This document shows, in pieces, positions 26,149 to 34,988 of a stretch of DNA of 64,000 nt. The position numbers were made by a program, and so were the translations under genes. Below the pieces are notes generated by a model. It did no database searches, was not told the DNA's origin, and saw only the letters and a program-made list of their open reading frames with translations. Positions within the stretch are counted from its first letter, which is position 1; each line of letters begins with the position of its first letter. The stretch comes from an uncultured Pseudomonadota bacterium (GTDB lineage: Bacteria > Myxococcota_A > Bradymonadia > Bradymonadales > GCA-2716585), in assembly GCA_937123825.1 (NCBI GenBank), contig CAKZKQ010000582.1:1-64000 (forward strand), in the 5' to 3' direction.

Positions 26149-26329
26149 CAATCATTCTCCAATGCCCAGCTTCAACACTCCCCATCTCCCATACTCGCCA
26201 GACCCCCAATACAATTGGCAGCCTGCCCTCCTTTGGCATGGTTATATTGACCTCATTTTGACCCATATGGCCACCAAATCGGTCGAAGGAAGTCCTCAGA
26301 GCATCGCATTGACCCCGCCGCAACACAAA

Positions 26330-27559
26330 TCAAGGGCCAGCCACCACATCCTGCGCCACCCCAACCACCCAACGGGGGTGCTCATGCACCTTGTGCGTCC
26401 ATGACGGATCTATCGCGTCGAGCAAGAGCCCCACATGCATGCCCAACCCATAGTAGTACTGCCCGCCCGGCATGCCTCGCTGCCACATCCCCTGGTAGCC
26501 CTTGCCCTCAGAGTCCTTGAAAGCATCAAAGCGAGGATCGGCCTTCAGCTTTCCGCTGGGGTGAAGCTCTGGATCCACCAAATAGGTGTTCTCAACGTAG
26601 CGCGCCACGCCCTCGATGTAGGTGTAGGTCATGTCATCGCGCTCCAGATTGCCTCCGACATAAGCCTCAGCGGCCGCCTCAATCCGACGCTGACGCATCT
26701 CCAACCACCGCTTGAGCGTCGCCCTGGCCTGCTGGGCATCGGGCTGCGCGGCCACAGCCTCGCTGAGCAGCTCAAACTCGGCGTCCACCGCTGCTTTGTA
26801 AGCCTCATCCTCCATATAGAGGGCCACGAGGCTGGCCGGGTTGATCTCCTTGGTCAGGATGCTGCCCCAGGCCAGGTAGGCCGACGGCTGAAGGAACTGG
26901 CGAGTGTGAAAATACTCGTGCACGAAGATGGCCAACCACTCCTCGGTGCGCGTGGTGTCATCAAAACCAGGGTGGGCCTCGACCAACGCCTCCAACGCGG
27001 TGACAAAAAACCAGGGCCGCTCTTTGGCAAACCCCGTCAGCGCCTCTTGTGCGGGGTGATAGAGGATCATGGTGCCCACCAAGGCCCCCGCAAAGGCCCG
27101 ATACGGCGCCGCCTGAGGCCCAAGAACTGCCTGGCCGCTTTTGTTTTCGTACACCGGCTGCCCTCTGAACCTGGCCTGACTCAACGTGTAGGGGCTGCCC
27201 TCGGGCGGCGAACACCCCAGGAGATACTGTGCGTCAAGGGCCGTGATCACCACGCAGGTGTCATCGGCAGACAGCCAGGGCCAGCGCGCCTTTAGCTTAT
27301 CCACCCCCAACAAAGCGTAGTTCACGCGCTCCAACGTCAAACGCAAAGCCTCGTCCTGAGCCTCTACGGCGTCTTCCAAAGTGTTCTCTTGGGCGTTGGG
27401 GGGCGAAACGCTCGCAGGCGACGGAGGTTCGTGGTTCGGGAGGGATTCAGGCGCGGTGGAACAAGCCCAGGACGCACAAGCAATGAGGCCTCCAAGCACA
27501 AGCGCAGCTTGGGTTGCGCGGTCTTTAATGAGTGTGTTCGAGAAGCATAAGAGGTCCAT
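26330..27559 (-). CDS. Lipoprotein with HExxH metalloprotease motif
   Basis: A 409-residue exported lipoprotein of unknown family. The ATG at 27559 with GGAG about ten bases upstream gives a signal ending ACASWAC; the frame extends to 27691 without support. After a Pro-rich linker the domain is mainly helical. IFVHEYFHTRQF contains HExxH, the zinc signature of gluzincin-type peptidases, about residue 225; a third ligand could be in the later acidic helices (EDEAYKAAVDAEFELLSE). Near the C-terminus are GVARYVENTYL and GMHVGLLLDAIDPSW. It may be a surface peptidase. It lies between the kinase and a small membrane protein on the same strand. Confidence 0.68.
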   Translation of the reverse strand: MDLLCFSNTLIKDRATQAALVLGGLIACASWACSTAPESLPNHEPPSPASVSPPNAQENTLEDAVEAQDEALRLTLERVNYALLGVDKLKARWPWLSADDTCVVITALDAQYLLGCSPPEGSPYTLSQARFRGQPVYENKSGQAVLGPQAAPYRAFAGALVGTMILYHPAQEALTGFAKERPWFFVTALEALVEAHPGFDDTTRTEEWLAIFVHEYFHTRQFLQPSAYLAWGSILTKEINPASLVALYMEDEAYKAAVDAEFELLSEAVAAQPDAQQARATLKRWLEMRQRRIEAAAEAYVGGNLERDDMTYTYIEGVARYVENTYLVDPELHPSGKLKADPRFDAFKDSEGKGYQGMWQRGMPGGQYYYGLGMHVGLLLDAIDPSWTHKVHEHPRWVVGVAQDVVAGP

Positions 27560-27691
27560 GGTCAACGTCATCTCCAGGCGTGTTGGTTTGGTGTATGTGC
27601 GTCGGGCGACACCGGCACGATCGCCCATCACGCCGCCCTTCAGCGCCCTGTACTGAGAACATCGCCTGGCATTCCACACAAACCGCTGCAA

Positions 27692-28126
27692 TCACTGTGG
27701 GGGTCGGTTGCTCTGATCGCGCACACCCTTTTTCCACTGTGAGGGGATGATTGCCCCCAGCACCCAGAACAAGACCGCCACCCCACCAAAGCCAAGGAAG
27801 GCGTAGTAAGCAGGTTTGGGGCGCGTAAAAGAGGCGCGCTCGATGCAATAGGGCACTGTGCCAGAGACAAAAGAGGCCACGTCACCACCCTTGCGAAAGC
27901 GGGCGGCATAGTCGGCCTTTGAGCCATCACGGATGTGATCGTCGGTGTGGCGCTGGGTGCTGTTGCTGGGGTTGTTGGTCAGCGCGCCCAGGTCATAATC
28001 GGCCACAGCGTCGGTCACGCACCCAATGGCCCCTCGGCTCAAATAGAGCCCCATCAAGAGCCCCAGAATCAGCGCGATGCGCCCATAACGCTGAAAATCA
28101 AACTGCGCGCGGCGTTTGTCGCCCAT
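27692..28126 (-). CDS. Small membrane protein, two predicted transmembrane helices
   Basis: A 144-residue protein with one hydrophobic segment near residues 16-34 (IALILGLLMGLYLSRGAIG) and another near 108-127 (YAFLGFGGVAVLFWVLGAII). The loop between is polar and has one cysteine. The ATG at 28126 has AGAGG about seven bases upstream. It ends 132 bp before the HExxH lipoprotein on the same strand and could be co-transcribed. No family recognised. The 159 bp from 28127 to the next gene end shows nothing notable. Confidence 0.7.
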   Translation of the reverse strand: MGDKRRAQFDFQRYGRIALILGLLMGLYLSRGAIGCVTDAVADYDLGALTNNPSNSTQRHTDDHIRDGSKADYAARFRKGGDVASFVSGTVPYCIERASFTRPKPAYYAFLGFGGVAVLFWVLGAIIPSQWKKGVRDQSNRPPQ

Positions 28127-28285
28127 CTCACATCCCTCTGCTTGGTGCCTGAACCATCATAAACAAGACCGAGGCGCGCTCATAGTCGCGCGCCATTGGC
28201 ATGAGCGGTTGGTTGGCGAACCAGGGCGAGGGCTGTGACACAGAAAACGTATCTGGTGCGGTCCAGGCGCTGTCGGGAGACAGGC

Positions 28286-31200
28286 TTAAAAGTCGAGGGT
28301 CAGATCGGAGGGGCCTTCGACGACGCGCGACTCTTCTTGATCGATGAGGTTGCGAAAGAGCGCTGAGGTGCGCGAGAGCGAGGAGAGATCTCCCACGACG
28401 ATCATCTTGGTGCGGGCGCGGGTCAGCGTGACGTTGAGGCGCCGTGGGTCGGCGATGAAAGCGCTGGTGCGTCCAGAGGCGACAAAAGACACCAACATGA
28501 TCTCCTTTTCGCGGCCCTGGAAGCGCTCCACGGTGTCGACCTCAATGTCGCTGGCCACCTCGGGCATGTGCTCATTGATCAACCGGCGCATTAATTGCAC
28601 CTGAGCGCGGAAGGGCGAGATGATGCCGATCTGGCTGCTGGCCTGGCTGGGGTCGAAGTAGCGGGGGGCGCCGCGAGACATCAGCAGCGGGGTGTCGATG
28701 AGCGCGCGCAGCAGCTTGAGCAACAAGGCAGCCTCGGCCTCGTTCTGGCGCGTGCGTTCGCGGCCACGGACATTGACCAGCACAAGCGGCTTGTCGGGGG
28801 CCAAAATGGAGCGCAGGGGTTCGTCGAGCGACTCCTGAGTGGGCGGGTGGATGGGCAACGCCAAGCGCTCAACAGCGGCGCCGGCCTGCATCCTGCCGTC
28901 GTAGAAGTTGCGCGAGGAGTAAGCCATCAACGAAGCGTTCATCCGGTACTGGACCTCCAGCATGGTGCTGGGGACGTGACCAAAGAGGCGCTCAAAGAGG
29001 GACTGGTTCAGGCCGCGCACGCCCGAGACCTCCTCAAGGCGAGCTTCGACGGGTGAGAGGATGTCGTTGGCCTTGATGTGGGCGGTGATGGCGCGGTCGG
29101 AGATGACCACGGGGGGCAACTGCTGGTGATCGCCGACCAGGACGAAGCGCCGGGCGCGGTTGATGCAGCCCAGCGCCATCGGTTCGGTGATCTGGCTGGC
29201 TTCATCGAGGATGGCCACGTCAAAGAGCTGGGGCAGGCCCGAGTCGGGGCGGCGCTGGTGGCCGATGCTGCGCTCCAGGATCTCGATGACGGGGCTGGAA
29301 ATGGCCATGTGCGTGGTGGCGGCCAGGACGGGCTTGGCCACGACGGCCTGACGCAGGGCTTCAAGGTCGTCGGTGCGCTGCGCCATGGCGCGGGCAAAAT
29401 AATCGGCGGGATCGGAACCCTTGTCGGCCAACGCGCGCCAGAGGTGGTTGTCTTCGCGGCCAGAACCAAGGCGCAGGAAGTTGTCAAAGCCGCTCTCGAC
29501 CAACCTCACCAGGACATTGTCCACGGCGGTGTTGGTGCCGGCGGCCAGCAAGACGCGCTGTCCTCGGGAGACAAGCTGGCGGATGATCTCGGCGATGACG
29601 GTGGTCTTGCCGGTGCCGGGCGGGCCCTGGATGAGGTAGGCGCCTTGGCTGGTGACGGCCCCGGTGACGGCCGAGCGCTGTTGCTCGTTGAGGTGATCCA
29701 GGTTGGAGAGCGCGGCGGGCGCCTCGACCTGGGGCGGGCTCTGGCGCTCAAGGAGGATCTCAAGGCGCGCCGGGTCGCGGGTGCGCAGGAAATCAAAGAG
29801 GGCTCGATGGCGCTCTCGCTGCCCGATGCGTGTGGGGTGCTGATCCAGAATCCAGCCGGTGGGGATGAGGCGCTGGGCAGTGGGTGCCGCGGCGGTGTCC
29901 ACCACCAACTGGGTGCTGCGGGCCTGGACCACGCGGCCGGTGAAGATCTGGCCGTTGTGGAAGTCGCCACGGTGGGCGATGACCTTCTGACCGGGGGTGA
30001 AGATCTGCAGGTTGTGCCCTTCGAGGGTGACCTGACTGTTTTCCACGTCCACGGCGGTGATCGAGAGGTTGTCCACGGCTTTAAGCGCACGAACACGCTC
30101 TTCAAGGGTGTCGCCGCGCAAAATCTGGCCCAGCGTCATGGTCGCGTGCCAGTACTCGCTCTCCACAAAGCGCACAAAGCGCCGGTAGTACGCGCGCGCC
30201 AGCGACACCAACCGAGGCGCAATCCCGCCCCAGACGCCGCCGGGACGCGACACCAACTCCGCCGCGCCGCTCTGGCCCTGCCCCACCACCAGCGTCTGAT
30301 ACCGACAGCGGTCCTTGCGATAGCGACAGCTTGGCTGACGGCACACCGAGGGATGCTCCCAGTAGTGCGGCGGCTCAAAGCGGGTGTCCCCAAAGGCAAA
30401 ATGACGGTGCAAGGACACGATGCCGTTGCGGGCCTGGATGATCTTGCGCTCTTCCTGCAAGTCCTGACGGTCGACCTCCTTCAGGCTCCCGTCCTTGCTG
30501 TAGAGCAGCTCACCCACGACGCGCTTACCCAGGCTCCTGGCGACCTTGTCCCAAAGCAGCGCATAACAACGCACCTGCTGCTTGTGCTCGTCATAAGGCC
30601 TGCCCGTCTTCAACTCCAGGATTCTGAACGCCTCGCCGTCGTCAAACGCAAGGTCAATTCGACCCTCCAGGCCATACTCCCCACTAAAGCGCTTGACCTC
30701 GGCGCTGGCCCCCTCAAAGAGCGCGCGGTTGGCCCCCGCCACGATGGCGCACAGGTGGTTGTAGTGCGTCAGGCACTCCTTGCGCACCCGCTCCATGTCC
30801 TCAATGTGAAGCCCCGCGGCCAGGACATCGAGCCGACTTGTGCGCAGCGTCTCATCGTAAAGCTCGTCAAACCCGGGGCTGCGGCCGGTCACCCCGGCTC
30901 TGGCCATCGCCTCCAGGATGTTGTGCACGATCCGACCGACCACCAGCGCCTTGCTGGTCCCGCCGCTGTCGCGCAGGTCGGTCAAATACCGACTGGCGCA
31001 CCCCTGGCTCTTGATGACATCCGTCACAGGCACCAGAAAATAGGGCTCCAGGATCGGCAGGGTGTGCTCGCCGTGGGTATAAAACTGCTCGGCCCCGCGC
31101 TGCGCAGTGCGCGCGTGATAAAGACTCAACTCGGCGCCGGTCCACGCCCCAGTCAGGCTGTGGTAGGTCGAGCGCGGATCGATGTGGCGCGGGGCAAAGA

Positions 31201-32224
31201 AGAACGCCCCCGAGCGCGTCCAATGCCCCTCGGCGTCGCGGTGACGCAAGAAGAACTTCAGCACCGGCCCCTTGGAGGTCTTCTCGTGGACCAGATCGCC
31301 CATCAACCCGTCGCGGATGTCCACGTGGCCAATGGCGGGCACCCCGGCCAGCTCCTCGGGCAACGAAAACCGGCCCGCCGAAGCATAGAGCCCCTGGCGA
31401 AGCTCCTTGGCCAACTCATCCACGGTCGCGTGGCGCTGGGTCGGCTCGCGGCGCAACGCCCGCTCGATGGTGTCGATGAGGTTGGACGGCAGCGCCAGCG
31501 TGCGCTTGTTGAGCCTGTCAAGCCAGACCGACCCCATGCGCTCAAGCTGCTCGGCGCTGGCCTCGTAGTTCAAGCGCCCTGCGGTGGGATCGCCCGCCGA
31601 GAGCAACCTCAAGAGCAACATCCCCAGCCCGTACACATCCGAGCGCACCGTGCCCGCCTGCACGTCGGCCACATCGCCGTGCAGTTCGGGGGCCGTGTAG
31701 GTCACCGCTTGCGGCAGCGGGGCCAGCCCAAAGTCGACCACAAAGACCCCGGGGCCATCTTCGGTGTTTTGAATCAGGACGTTGCTGGGCTTGATGCCCA
31801 GATGCAGCACCCCCTGACGGTGGGCGGCCTCCAGTGCGCTGGCGATGTCCAAGACCAACGCCACCATCGCCTCGGGACCCGCGCCGTGCCCCTGCGGCGT
31901 GGCGTACCACTTGTCCAGCGGCATGCTCTTGCGCCACGGCATGATCAAAAACGGTCGCCCGTCTTCCTGGCGCACTCCCGAGCGCAACACAGGCACAATG
32001 GAGGGGTGGTAGAGCACCGCCAGGCGCTCCTGCTGGGCACACCACTGCGGCGAGACGCTGCCTGGACGCAGCAACTTGATGATGACTCGCTCGGTCCCCT
32101 CTGTGGCGGGTGCTTGCCGGTCCACCCCCAGATAGGTCTCCCCACGGGGTCCTTCGGCGATCAAGTCCAGCAGTTCGTAACGTTCCAGAATGTCCTGTCG
32201 TCCATCCACGGCTGCGCTGGGCAC
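28286..32224 (-). CDS. Kinase-like domain fused to Fe-S nuclease and SF1 helicase (Dna2-like)
   Basis: A 1312-residue fusion; the frame is open to 32389, but GTG 32224 is taken because the leader holds an attenuator-like structure. Numbered from 32224: residues 16-280 are a kinase fold with ATP lysine 50 (VIIK), HLGIKPSN at 141-148 and DFG at 164-166, so the catalytic HRD aspartate is glycine. Then a RecB/Cas4-type nuclease: GRIVHNILE (His 434), GRID (Asp 524), ELK (537-539), Gln and Tyr near 550, and Cys 409, 628, 633 and 640 able to hold a 4Fe-4S cluster as in Dna2 and AddB. Then an SF1 helicase: Walker A GPPGTGKTT near 867, DEASQ, GDHQQLPP, QYRM, VERFQGRE and LNVTLTRA. It probably processes DNA ends under control of a nucleotide-binding, non-catalytic kinase domain. 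Confidence 0.85.
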   Translation of the reverse strand: MPSAAVDGRQDILERYELLDLIAEGPRGETYLGVDRQAPATEGTERVIIKLLRPGSVSPQWCAQQERLAVLYHPSIVPVLRSGVRQEDGRPFLIMPWRKSMPLDKWYATPQGHGAGPEAMVALVLDIASALEAAHRQGVLHLGIKPSNVLIQNTEDGPGVFVVDFGLAPLPQAVTYTAPELHGDVADVQAGTVRSDVYGLGMLLLRLLSAGDPTAGRLNYEASAEQLERMGSVWLDRLNKRTLALPSNLIDTIERALRREPTQRHATVDELAKELRQGLYASAGRFSLPEELAGVPAIGHVDIRDGLMGDLVHEKTSKGPVLKFFLRHRDAEGHWTRSGAFFFAPRHIDPRSTYHSLTGAWTGAELSLYHARTAQRGAEQFYTHGEHTLPILEPYFLVPVTDVIKSQGCASRYLTDLRDSGGTSKALVVGRIVHNILEAMARAGVTGRSPGFDELYDETLRTSRLDVLAAGLHIEDMERVRKECLTHYNHLCAIVAGANRALFEGASAEVKRFSGEYGLEGRIDLAFDDGEAFRILELKTGRPYDEHKQQVRCYALLWDKVARSLGKRVVGELLYSKDGSLKEVDRQDLQEERKIIQARNGIVSLHRHFAFGDTRFEPPHYWEHPSVCRQPSCRYRKDRCRYQTLVVGQGQSGAAELVSRPGGVWGGIAPRLVSLARAYYRRFVRFVESEYWHATMTLGQILRGDTLEERVRALKAVDNLSITAVDVENSQVTLEGHNLQIFTPGQKVIAHRGDFHNGQIFTGRVVQARSTQLVVDTAAAPTAQRLIPTGWILDQHPTRIGQRERHRALFDFLRTRDPARLEILLERQSPPQVEAPAALSNLDHLNEQQRSAVTGAVTSQGAYLIQGPPGTGKTTVIAEIIRQLVSRGQRVLLAAGTNTAVDNVLVRLVESGFDNFLRLGSGREDNHLWRALADKGSDPADYFARAMAQRTDDLEALRQAVVAKPVLAATTHMAISSPVIEILERSIGHQRRPDSGLPQLFDVAILDEASQITEPMALGCINRARRFVLVGDHQQLPPVVISDRAITAHIKANDILSPVEARLEEVSGVRGLNQSLFERLFGHVPSTMLEVQYRMNASLMAYSSRNFYDGRMQAGAAVERLALPIHPPTQESLDEPLRSILAPDKPLVLVNVRGRERTRQNEAEAALLLKLLRALIDTPLLMSRGAPRYFDPSQASSQIGIISPFRAQVQLMRRLINEHMPEVASDIEVDTVERFQGREKEIMLVSFVASGRTSAFIADPRRLNVTLTRARTKMIVVGDLSSLSRTSALFRNLIDQEESRVVEGPSDLTLDF

Positions 32225-32326
32225 CCTCCATGGTTCCGCCCTGAGGCGCGTAAGGCAAAAGTCGTACTCGTCTTCCCTGACCTTGGTCGCTCTTGGCCTT
32301 ACGCACCTGTGAGGTCGCGCATGCAT

Positions 32327-32357
32327 AAAAAAGGGGCCGACCCCTGGCTCTCCAGGG
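32327..32357 (-). promoter_or_regulatory. Attenuator-like leader of the kinase-nuclease-helicase gene
   Basis: On the minus strand CCCTGG-AGAG-CCAGGG (32357 to 32342) overlaps AGGGG-TCGG-CCCCT, which is followed by six T (to 32327). The two hairpins share bases, so only one can form: an anti-terminator/terminator arrangement. The GC stems are short, so this is a candidate only. Confidence 0.4.
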
Positions 32358-32423
32358 CGTCGCGCCCACACAGCGGTGGCTGCATGCACGGCCTATGCTG
32401 CATCACACACTCAGACGGTGAAC

Positions 32424-32453
32424 AGAATAACACTGAAACTATGTCTTTGTCGA
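32424..32453 (-). promoter_or_regulatory. Candidate sigma-70 promoter for the kinase-nuclease-helicase gene
   Basis: On the minus strand TCGACA (32453-32448) and TATTCT (32429-32424) are separated by 18 bp. The site overlaps the 3' end of the polysaccharide deacetylase gene. Transcription would start near 32417 and pass through the attenuator-like hairpins. Confidence 0.35.
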
Positions 32454-33398
32454 GAGCCTTCTGACCGCTTCATCCAACCGGCGGTGCACATAGCCCCCGG
32501 CGTGAAGGTGCTCAAAGACCGCCGCGAAGGTGTCGATCTTGTCGGCCACGGAGACGGCCAGGTCAGGCTGGCGCTGCGCCAACGACTGCGGCACCCCCAG
32601 ATCGGTCCGATCAATCAAATCCAACCCATGAAACTCAAGGCTGAAGAGCGCGCGGTGCGTGCGCCGCAACCACGGCATCAACGCCCCAAAGCCCCCGGCG
32701 CCGATCAGGTGCAGGCTGGTGCCGATCAACGGAAAGCGCGCCGCCGGGACCACCGCCATTGGCACCTCCCACAGACTCGCCAGCCCCGGCGTCGCCGCCT
32801 TCCAGGGCTGGTCGAGCCTTGCCCGATAAGGCACCAGCGGCGCCAACAAAGTCCACGGCAAAGTCATCTGAGAGCGGCTGGGCTGGCCACGCAGGCGCAT
32901 CATCGCCATGATCGCGCCCTTGGCCCCGTAATACGGCGGGCACGAAAAGACCGACGCGTCGTACTGATACCCCCTGCGATGGAGGATCTCCACGATCGAC
33001 GCCGAGAGGTTGTACCCCGGCGTGCGAAAGCCCACCGGGGCTCGCCCACAAGCCGCCTCAATGAGCGCCTCGGCCCTGGCCAGATCCGCCTCGATCTCCT
33101 GCGGCGAACCCGACCTCAAGTTGTAGGGATGCGCATAGGAATGGTTGGCGATCTCATGGCCCGCCGCCGCCGCCTGACGCACCAACTGCGCCACCGCAGG
33201 CTGCTCCAGATCCCGGCCCACACAAAAAAACGTGGCCTTGACCCCACAGCGCTCAAACAACTCCAGCAAACGCACCATCCCCAAACGCCAGACCGGATCC
33301 TGACCGGGGTCATACCCCTCCAGCTCCAACCCGTGGATCGCCGCGTAGCACCACAGGCTGTCCATATCGACGCTCACGCACGATGAGGGCGCCACCAT
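32439..33398 (-). CDS. Polysaccharide deacetylase (NodB fold)
   Basis: A 319-residue carbohydrate esterase 4-type enzyme that removes acetyl or similar groups from a cell-envelope or exported glycan. The metal-binding signatures are present: SVDMDS near residue 9, ANHSYAHPY (His-x3-His) near 109, FRTPGY near 143 and the final FHGLDL segment. No signal peptide, so it probably acts in the cytoplasm on a lipid-linked or nucleotide-linked sugar, as NodB-type ArnD-like enzymes do. GGAG eight bases before the ATG at 33398 supports the start. It lies just downstream of a dolichol-phosphate-type glycosyltransferase on the same strand, which fits a shared lipid-sugar modification. Confidence 0.88.
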   Translation of the reverse strand: MVAPSSCVSVDMDSLWCYAAIHGLELEGYDPGQDPVWRLGMVRLLELFERCGVKATFFCVGRDLEQPAVAQLVRQAAAAGHEIANHSYAHPYNLRSGSPQEIEADLARAEALIEAACGRAPVGFRTPGYNLSASIVEILHRRGYQYDASVFSCPPYYGAKGAIMAMMRLRGQPSRSQMTLPWTLLAPLVPYRARLDQPWKAATPGLASLWEVPMAVVPAARFPLIGTSLHLIGAGGFGALMPWLRRTHRALFSLEFHGLDLIDRTDLGVPQSLAQRQPDLAVSVADKIDTFAAVFEHLHAGGYVHRRLDEAVRRLSTKT

Positions 33399-33503
33399 AG
33401 CCTACACTCCAAGATATTGCGGGCAAAACACCGCGAACAAAACACAGCTCAAGGGAACGCGCCCCCGGCAGGGGTGCAGTGTGTCAGGCGGACCGAGTGT
33501 CCA

Positions 33504-34220
33504 TCAGCGGTTGCGGATCCGGATCACCCAGGTCAGGCGCGCGATGCCCTTGAGCACGTTGGGCACGCGCCGAAAGAGTCCGATCGACGGCGCGCGCTTC
33601 TCGATGACCTGCACCGGGATCTCCACCACGTTCAGCCGCATCCTCCCGGCCCGGATCACCAACTCGCTGGCAAAGAGATCGCGGTTGACCACGCACTTGT
33701 TGACCACAGACAACACGCGCTCGCGCTTGAAGGCTTTGAGGCCGTGGGTGTCAGTGCCCCGGAAGTTCAAAAAGACCCGCAGCAGGAAGTTGATCACCAA
33801 CGTGGCCGAGCGGCGGTAGGCCGGGCGCTTGTCCAACGAGCGATCCAGGACCTTGGAGCCGACCACAAAGTCCGCGCCGCCCTCAAGCTCCACCATGGCG
33901 CGCTTGTAGAAATCCACGTCGCACAGGTCGATCTCGTCGCACATGACGATCTCGCCGTTGGCCTCCAAAATCCCGCGCCGCAGCGCCTTGCCGTAATCCG
34001 GCTCATCCGAATGGATCAAGCGCAGTTCAGGGTGGCGCTCCTGGAGCTTCCTGGCCAACTCCACCGTCCCATCCTTACTGCCGTTCTCGCTCAGGATGAT
34101 CTCAAACGACCAATCGACCTCTTCGAGCGACTCATAAAGACCCGCCACCGACGACTGGAGGATGCCCTCTTCATTGTAAATCGGGATGATGATCGAAACT
34201 TTTGGGCTCGTCTGGCTCAT
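33504..34220 (-). CDS. Family 2 glycosyltransferase (DPM1-like)
   Basis: A 238-residue inverting GT-A glycosyltransferase. The nucleotide-binding start VSIIIPIYNEEGIL is followed by ILSENGSKDGT and, in place of the classic DxD, an acidic CDEIDLCDVDFY. The C-terminal half has FRGTDTHGLKAF and a basic tail, typical of polyprenyl-phosphate sugar transferases that lack transmembrane segments. It probably moves a sugar onto a polyprenyl phosphate at the inner membrane. Start ATG 34220, TGAGG five bases upstream. The downstream polysaccharide deacetylase gene, 105 bp away, may act on the same lipid-linked sugar, as in the ArnC/ArnD pairing. Confidence 0.88.
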   Translation of the reverse strand: MSQTSPKVSIIIPIYNEEGILQSSVAGLYESLEEVDWSFEIILSENGSKDGTVELARKLQERHPELRLIHSDEPDYGKALRRGILEANGEIVMCDEIDLCDVDFYKRAMVELEGGADFVVGSKVLDRSLDKRPAYRRSATLVINFLLRVFLNFRGTDTHGLKAFKRERVLSVVNKCVVNRDLFASELVIRAGRMRLNVVEIPVQVIEKRAPSIGLFRRVPNVLKGIARLTWVIRIRNR

Positions 34221-34345
34221 GACGCCTCAGGGACTGTTCTCTGCACACCGCACCGTACCAGCGCGCCAATGTAGAGGCCGACCTCCCTTTTGTCGAGACA
34301 TGACCCCATAACCCCATTTACACGCCGCCGCCCACCCTCAAAAGG

Positions 34346-34380
34346 CCCCAAACCAAGCCTCTTGTCTGCACTTTGGTCTC
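34346..34380 (+). repeat. Degraded MITE end
   Basis: CCCCAAACCAAGCCTCTTGT and the following TCTGCACTTTGG resemble the right end of the 3975-4136 element (about three quarters of bases). It overlaps the stop of the lipoprotein gene at 34379. No left end is seen. Confidence 0.45.
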
Positions 34381-34966
34381 ATTTGTCCTTTTTGGGCTGG
34401 AGCGCAGGGATCTGGGTCGCCTTCTCCCAGTATTTCTGAACCTCTTTGGGGTTGTTGGCCACGCCCTTGGAGCCGATCTTGTCGGCGTCGGGACCGCCTG
34501 GGCCGATCGCCAGGACGGTGCGGTCGGCGTTGTCCATCGTCAAACCCACCACGCGCTTCTCACGCAGCCTCGAAGGCCAGTACGTCGGATCCCCAGACTC
34601 CAAAAATGACTCGCCCTTGCCCAGCTTCTCCCCCACAAGGCGCTTGACCCGACGAAAATACTCCTGGCTGGCCTGCACCGAAGGCGGCTCCACGGCGGGG
34701 AACAACAAAACGATGGCTTTGACGCGCCCGGCCGAGTCCCCCACGTAGGTGATCTCGTTGGCCATGCTGTCGGTCAGCTTGCAGGTGTAATCCTTGGGGC
34801 AATGGACGGCGACCTCCTCCATCGGCATGCCGATCTTCATCGCCTTGTGGAACGCGAAGGTCTGCTCGGGGCCTGCCTTGGCCGCCTGCTTCTGGGCCTC
34901 GTTCTGACATCCCCAGGACAAGAGCCCCAGCACCACCACCGCGCCCAAAATCCACTTCGCGTCCAT
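34379..34966 (-). CDS. Hypothetical lipoprotein
   Basis: A 195-residue lipoprotein. The ATG at 34966 follows AAGGAGCCAGGAGCG and gives the signal MDAKWILGAVVVLGLLSWGC. The mature domain is alpha/beta, with a CPKDYTCKL pair of cysteines, then VGDSAGRVKAIVLLFP and a helix (SQEYFRRVKRLVGEKLGKG). Its C-terminus ends in a short lysine-rich tail. I recognise no family; the small alpha/beta fold with a regulatory-looking C-terminal strand suggests a ligand-binding or assembly role. It starts 22 bp after the metallophosphoesterase stop and is probably co-transcribed with it. Confidence 0.72.
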   Translation of the reverse strand: MDAKWILGAVVVLGLLSWGCQNEAQKQAAKAGPEQTFAFHKAMKIGMPMEEVAVHCPKDYTCKLTDSMANEITYVGDSAGRVKAIVLLFPAVEPPSVQASQEYFRRVKRLVGEKLGKGESFLESGDPTYWPSRLREKRVVGLTMDNADRTVLAIGPGGPDADKIGSKGVANNPKEVQKYWEKATQIPALQPKKDK

Positions 34967-34988
34967 CGCTCCTGGCTCCTTCAATCGT

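Noticed and set aside
28127..28285. tRNA or small RNA in the gap next to the fusion gene
   Set aside because: No cloverleaf, TTCG/TTCA arm or terminator fits; only a short CTGTC/GACAG stem is present.
29078..32464. 1128-residue plus-strand frame opposite the kinase-nuclease-helicase gene
   Set aside because: Antisense, rich in H, G and V runs; no recognisable domain.
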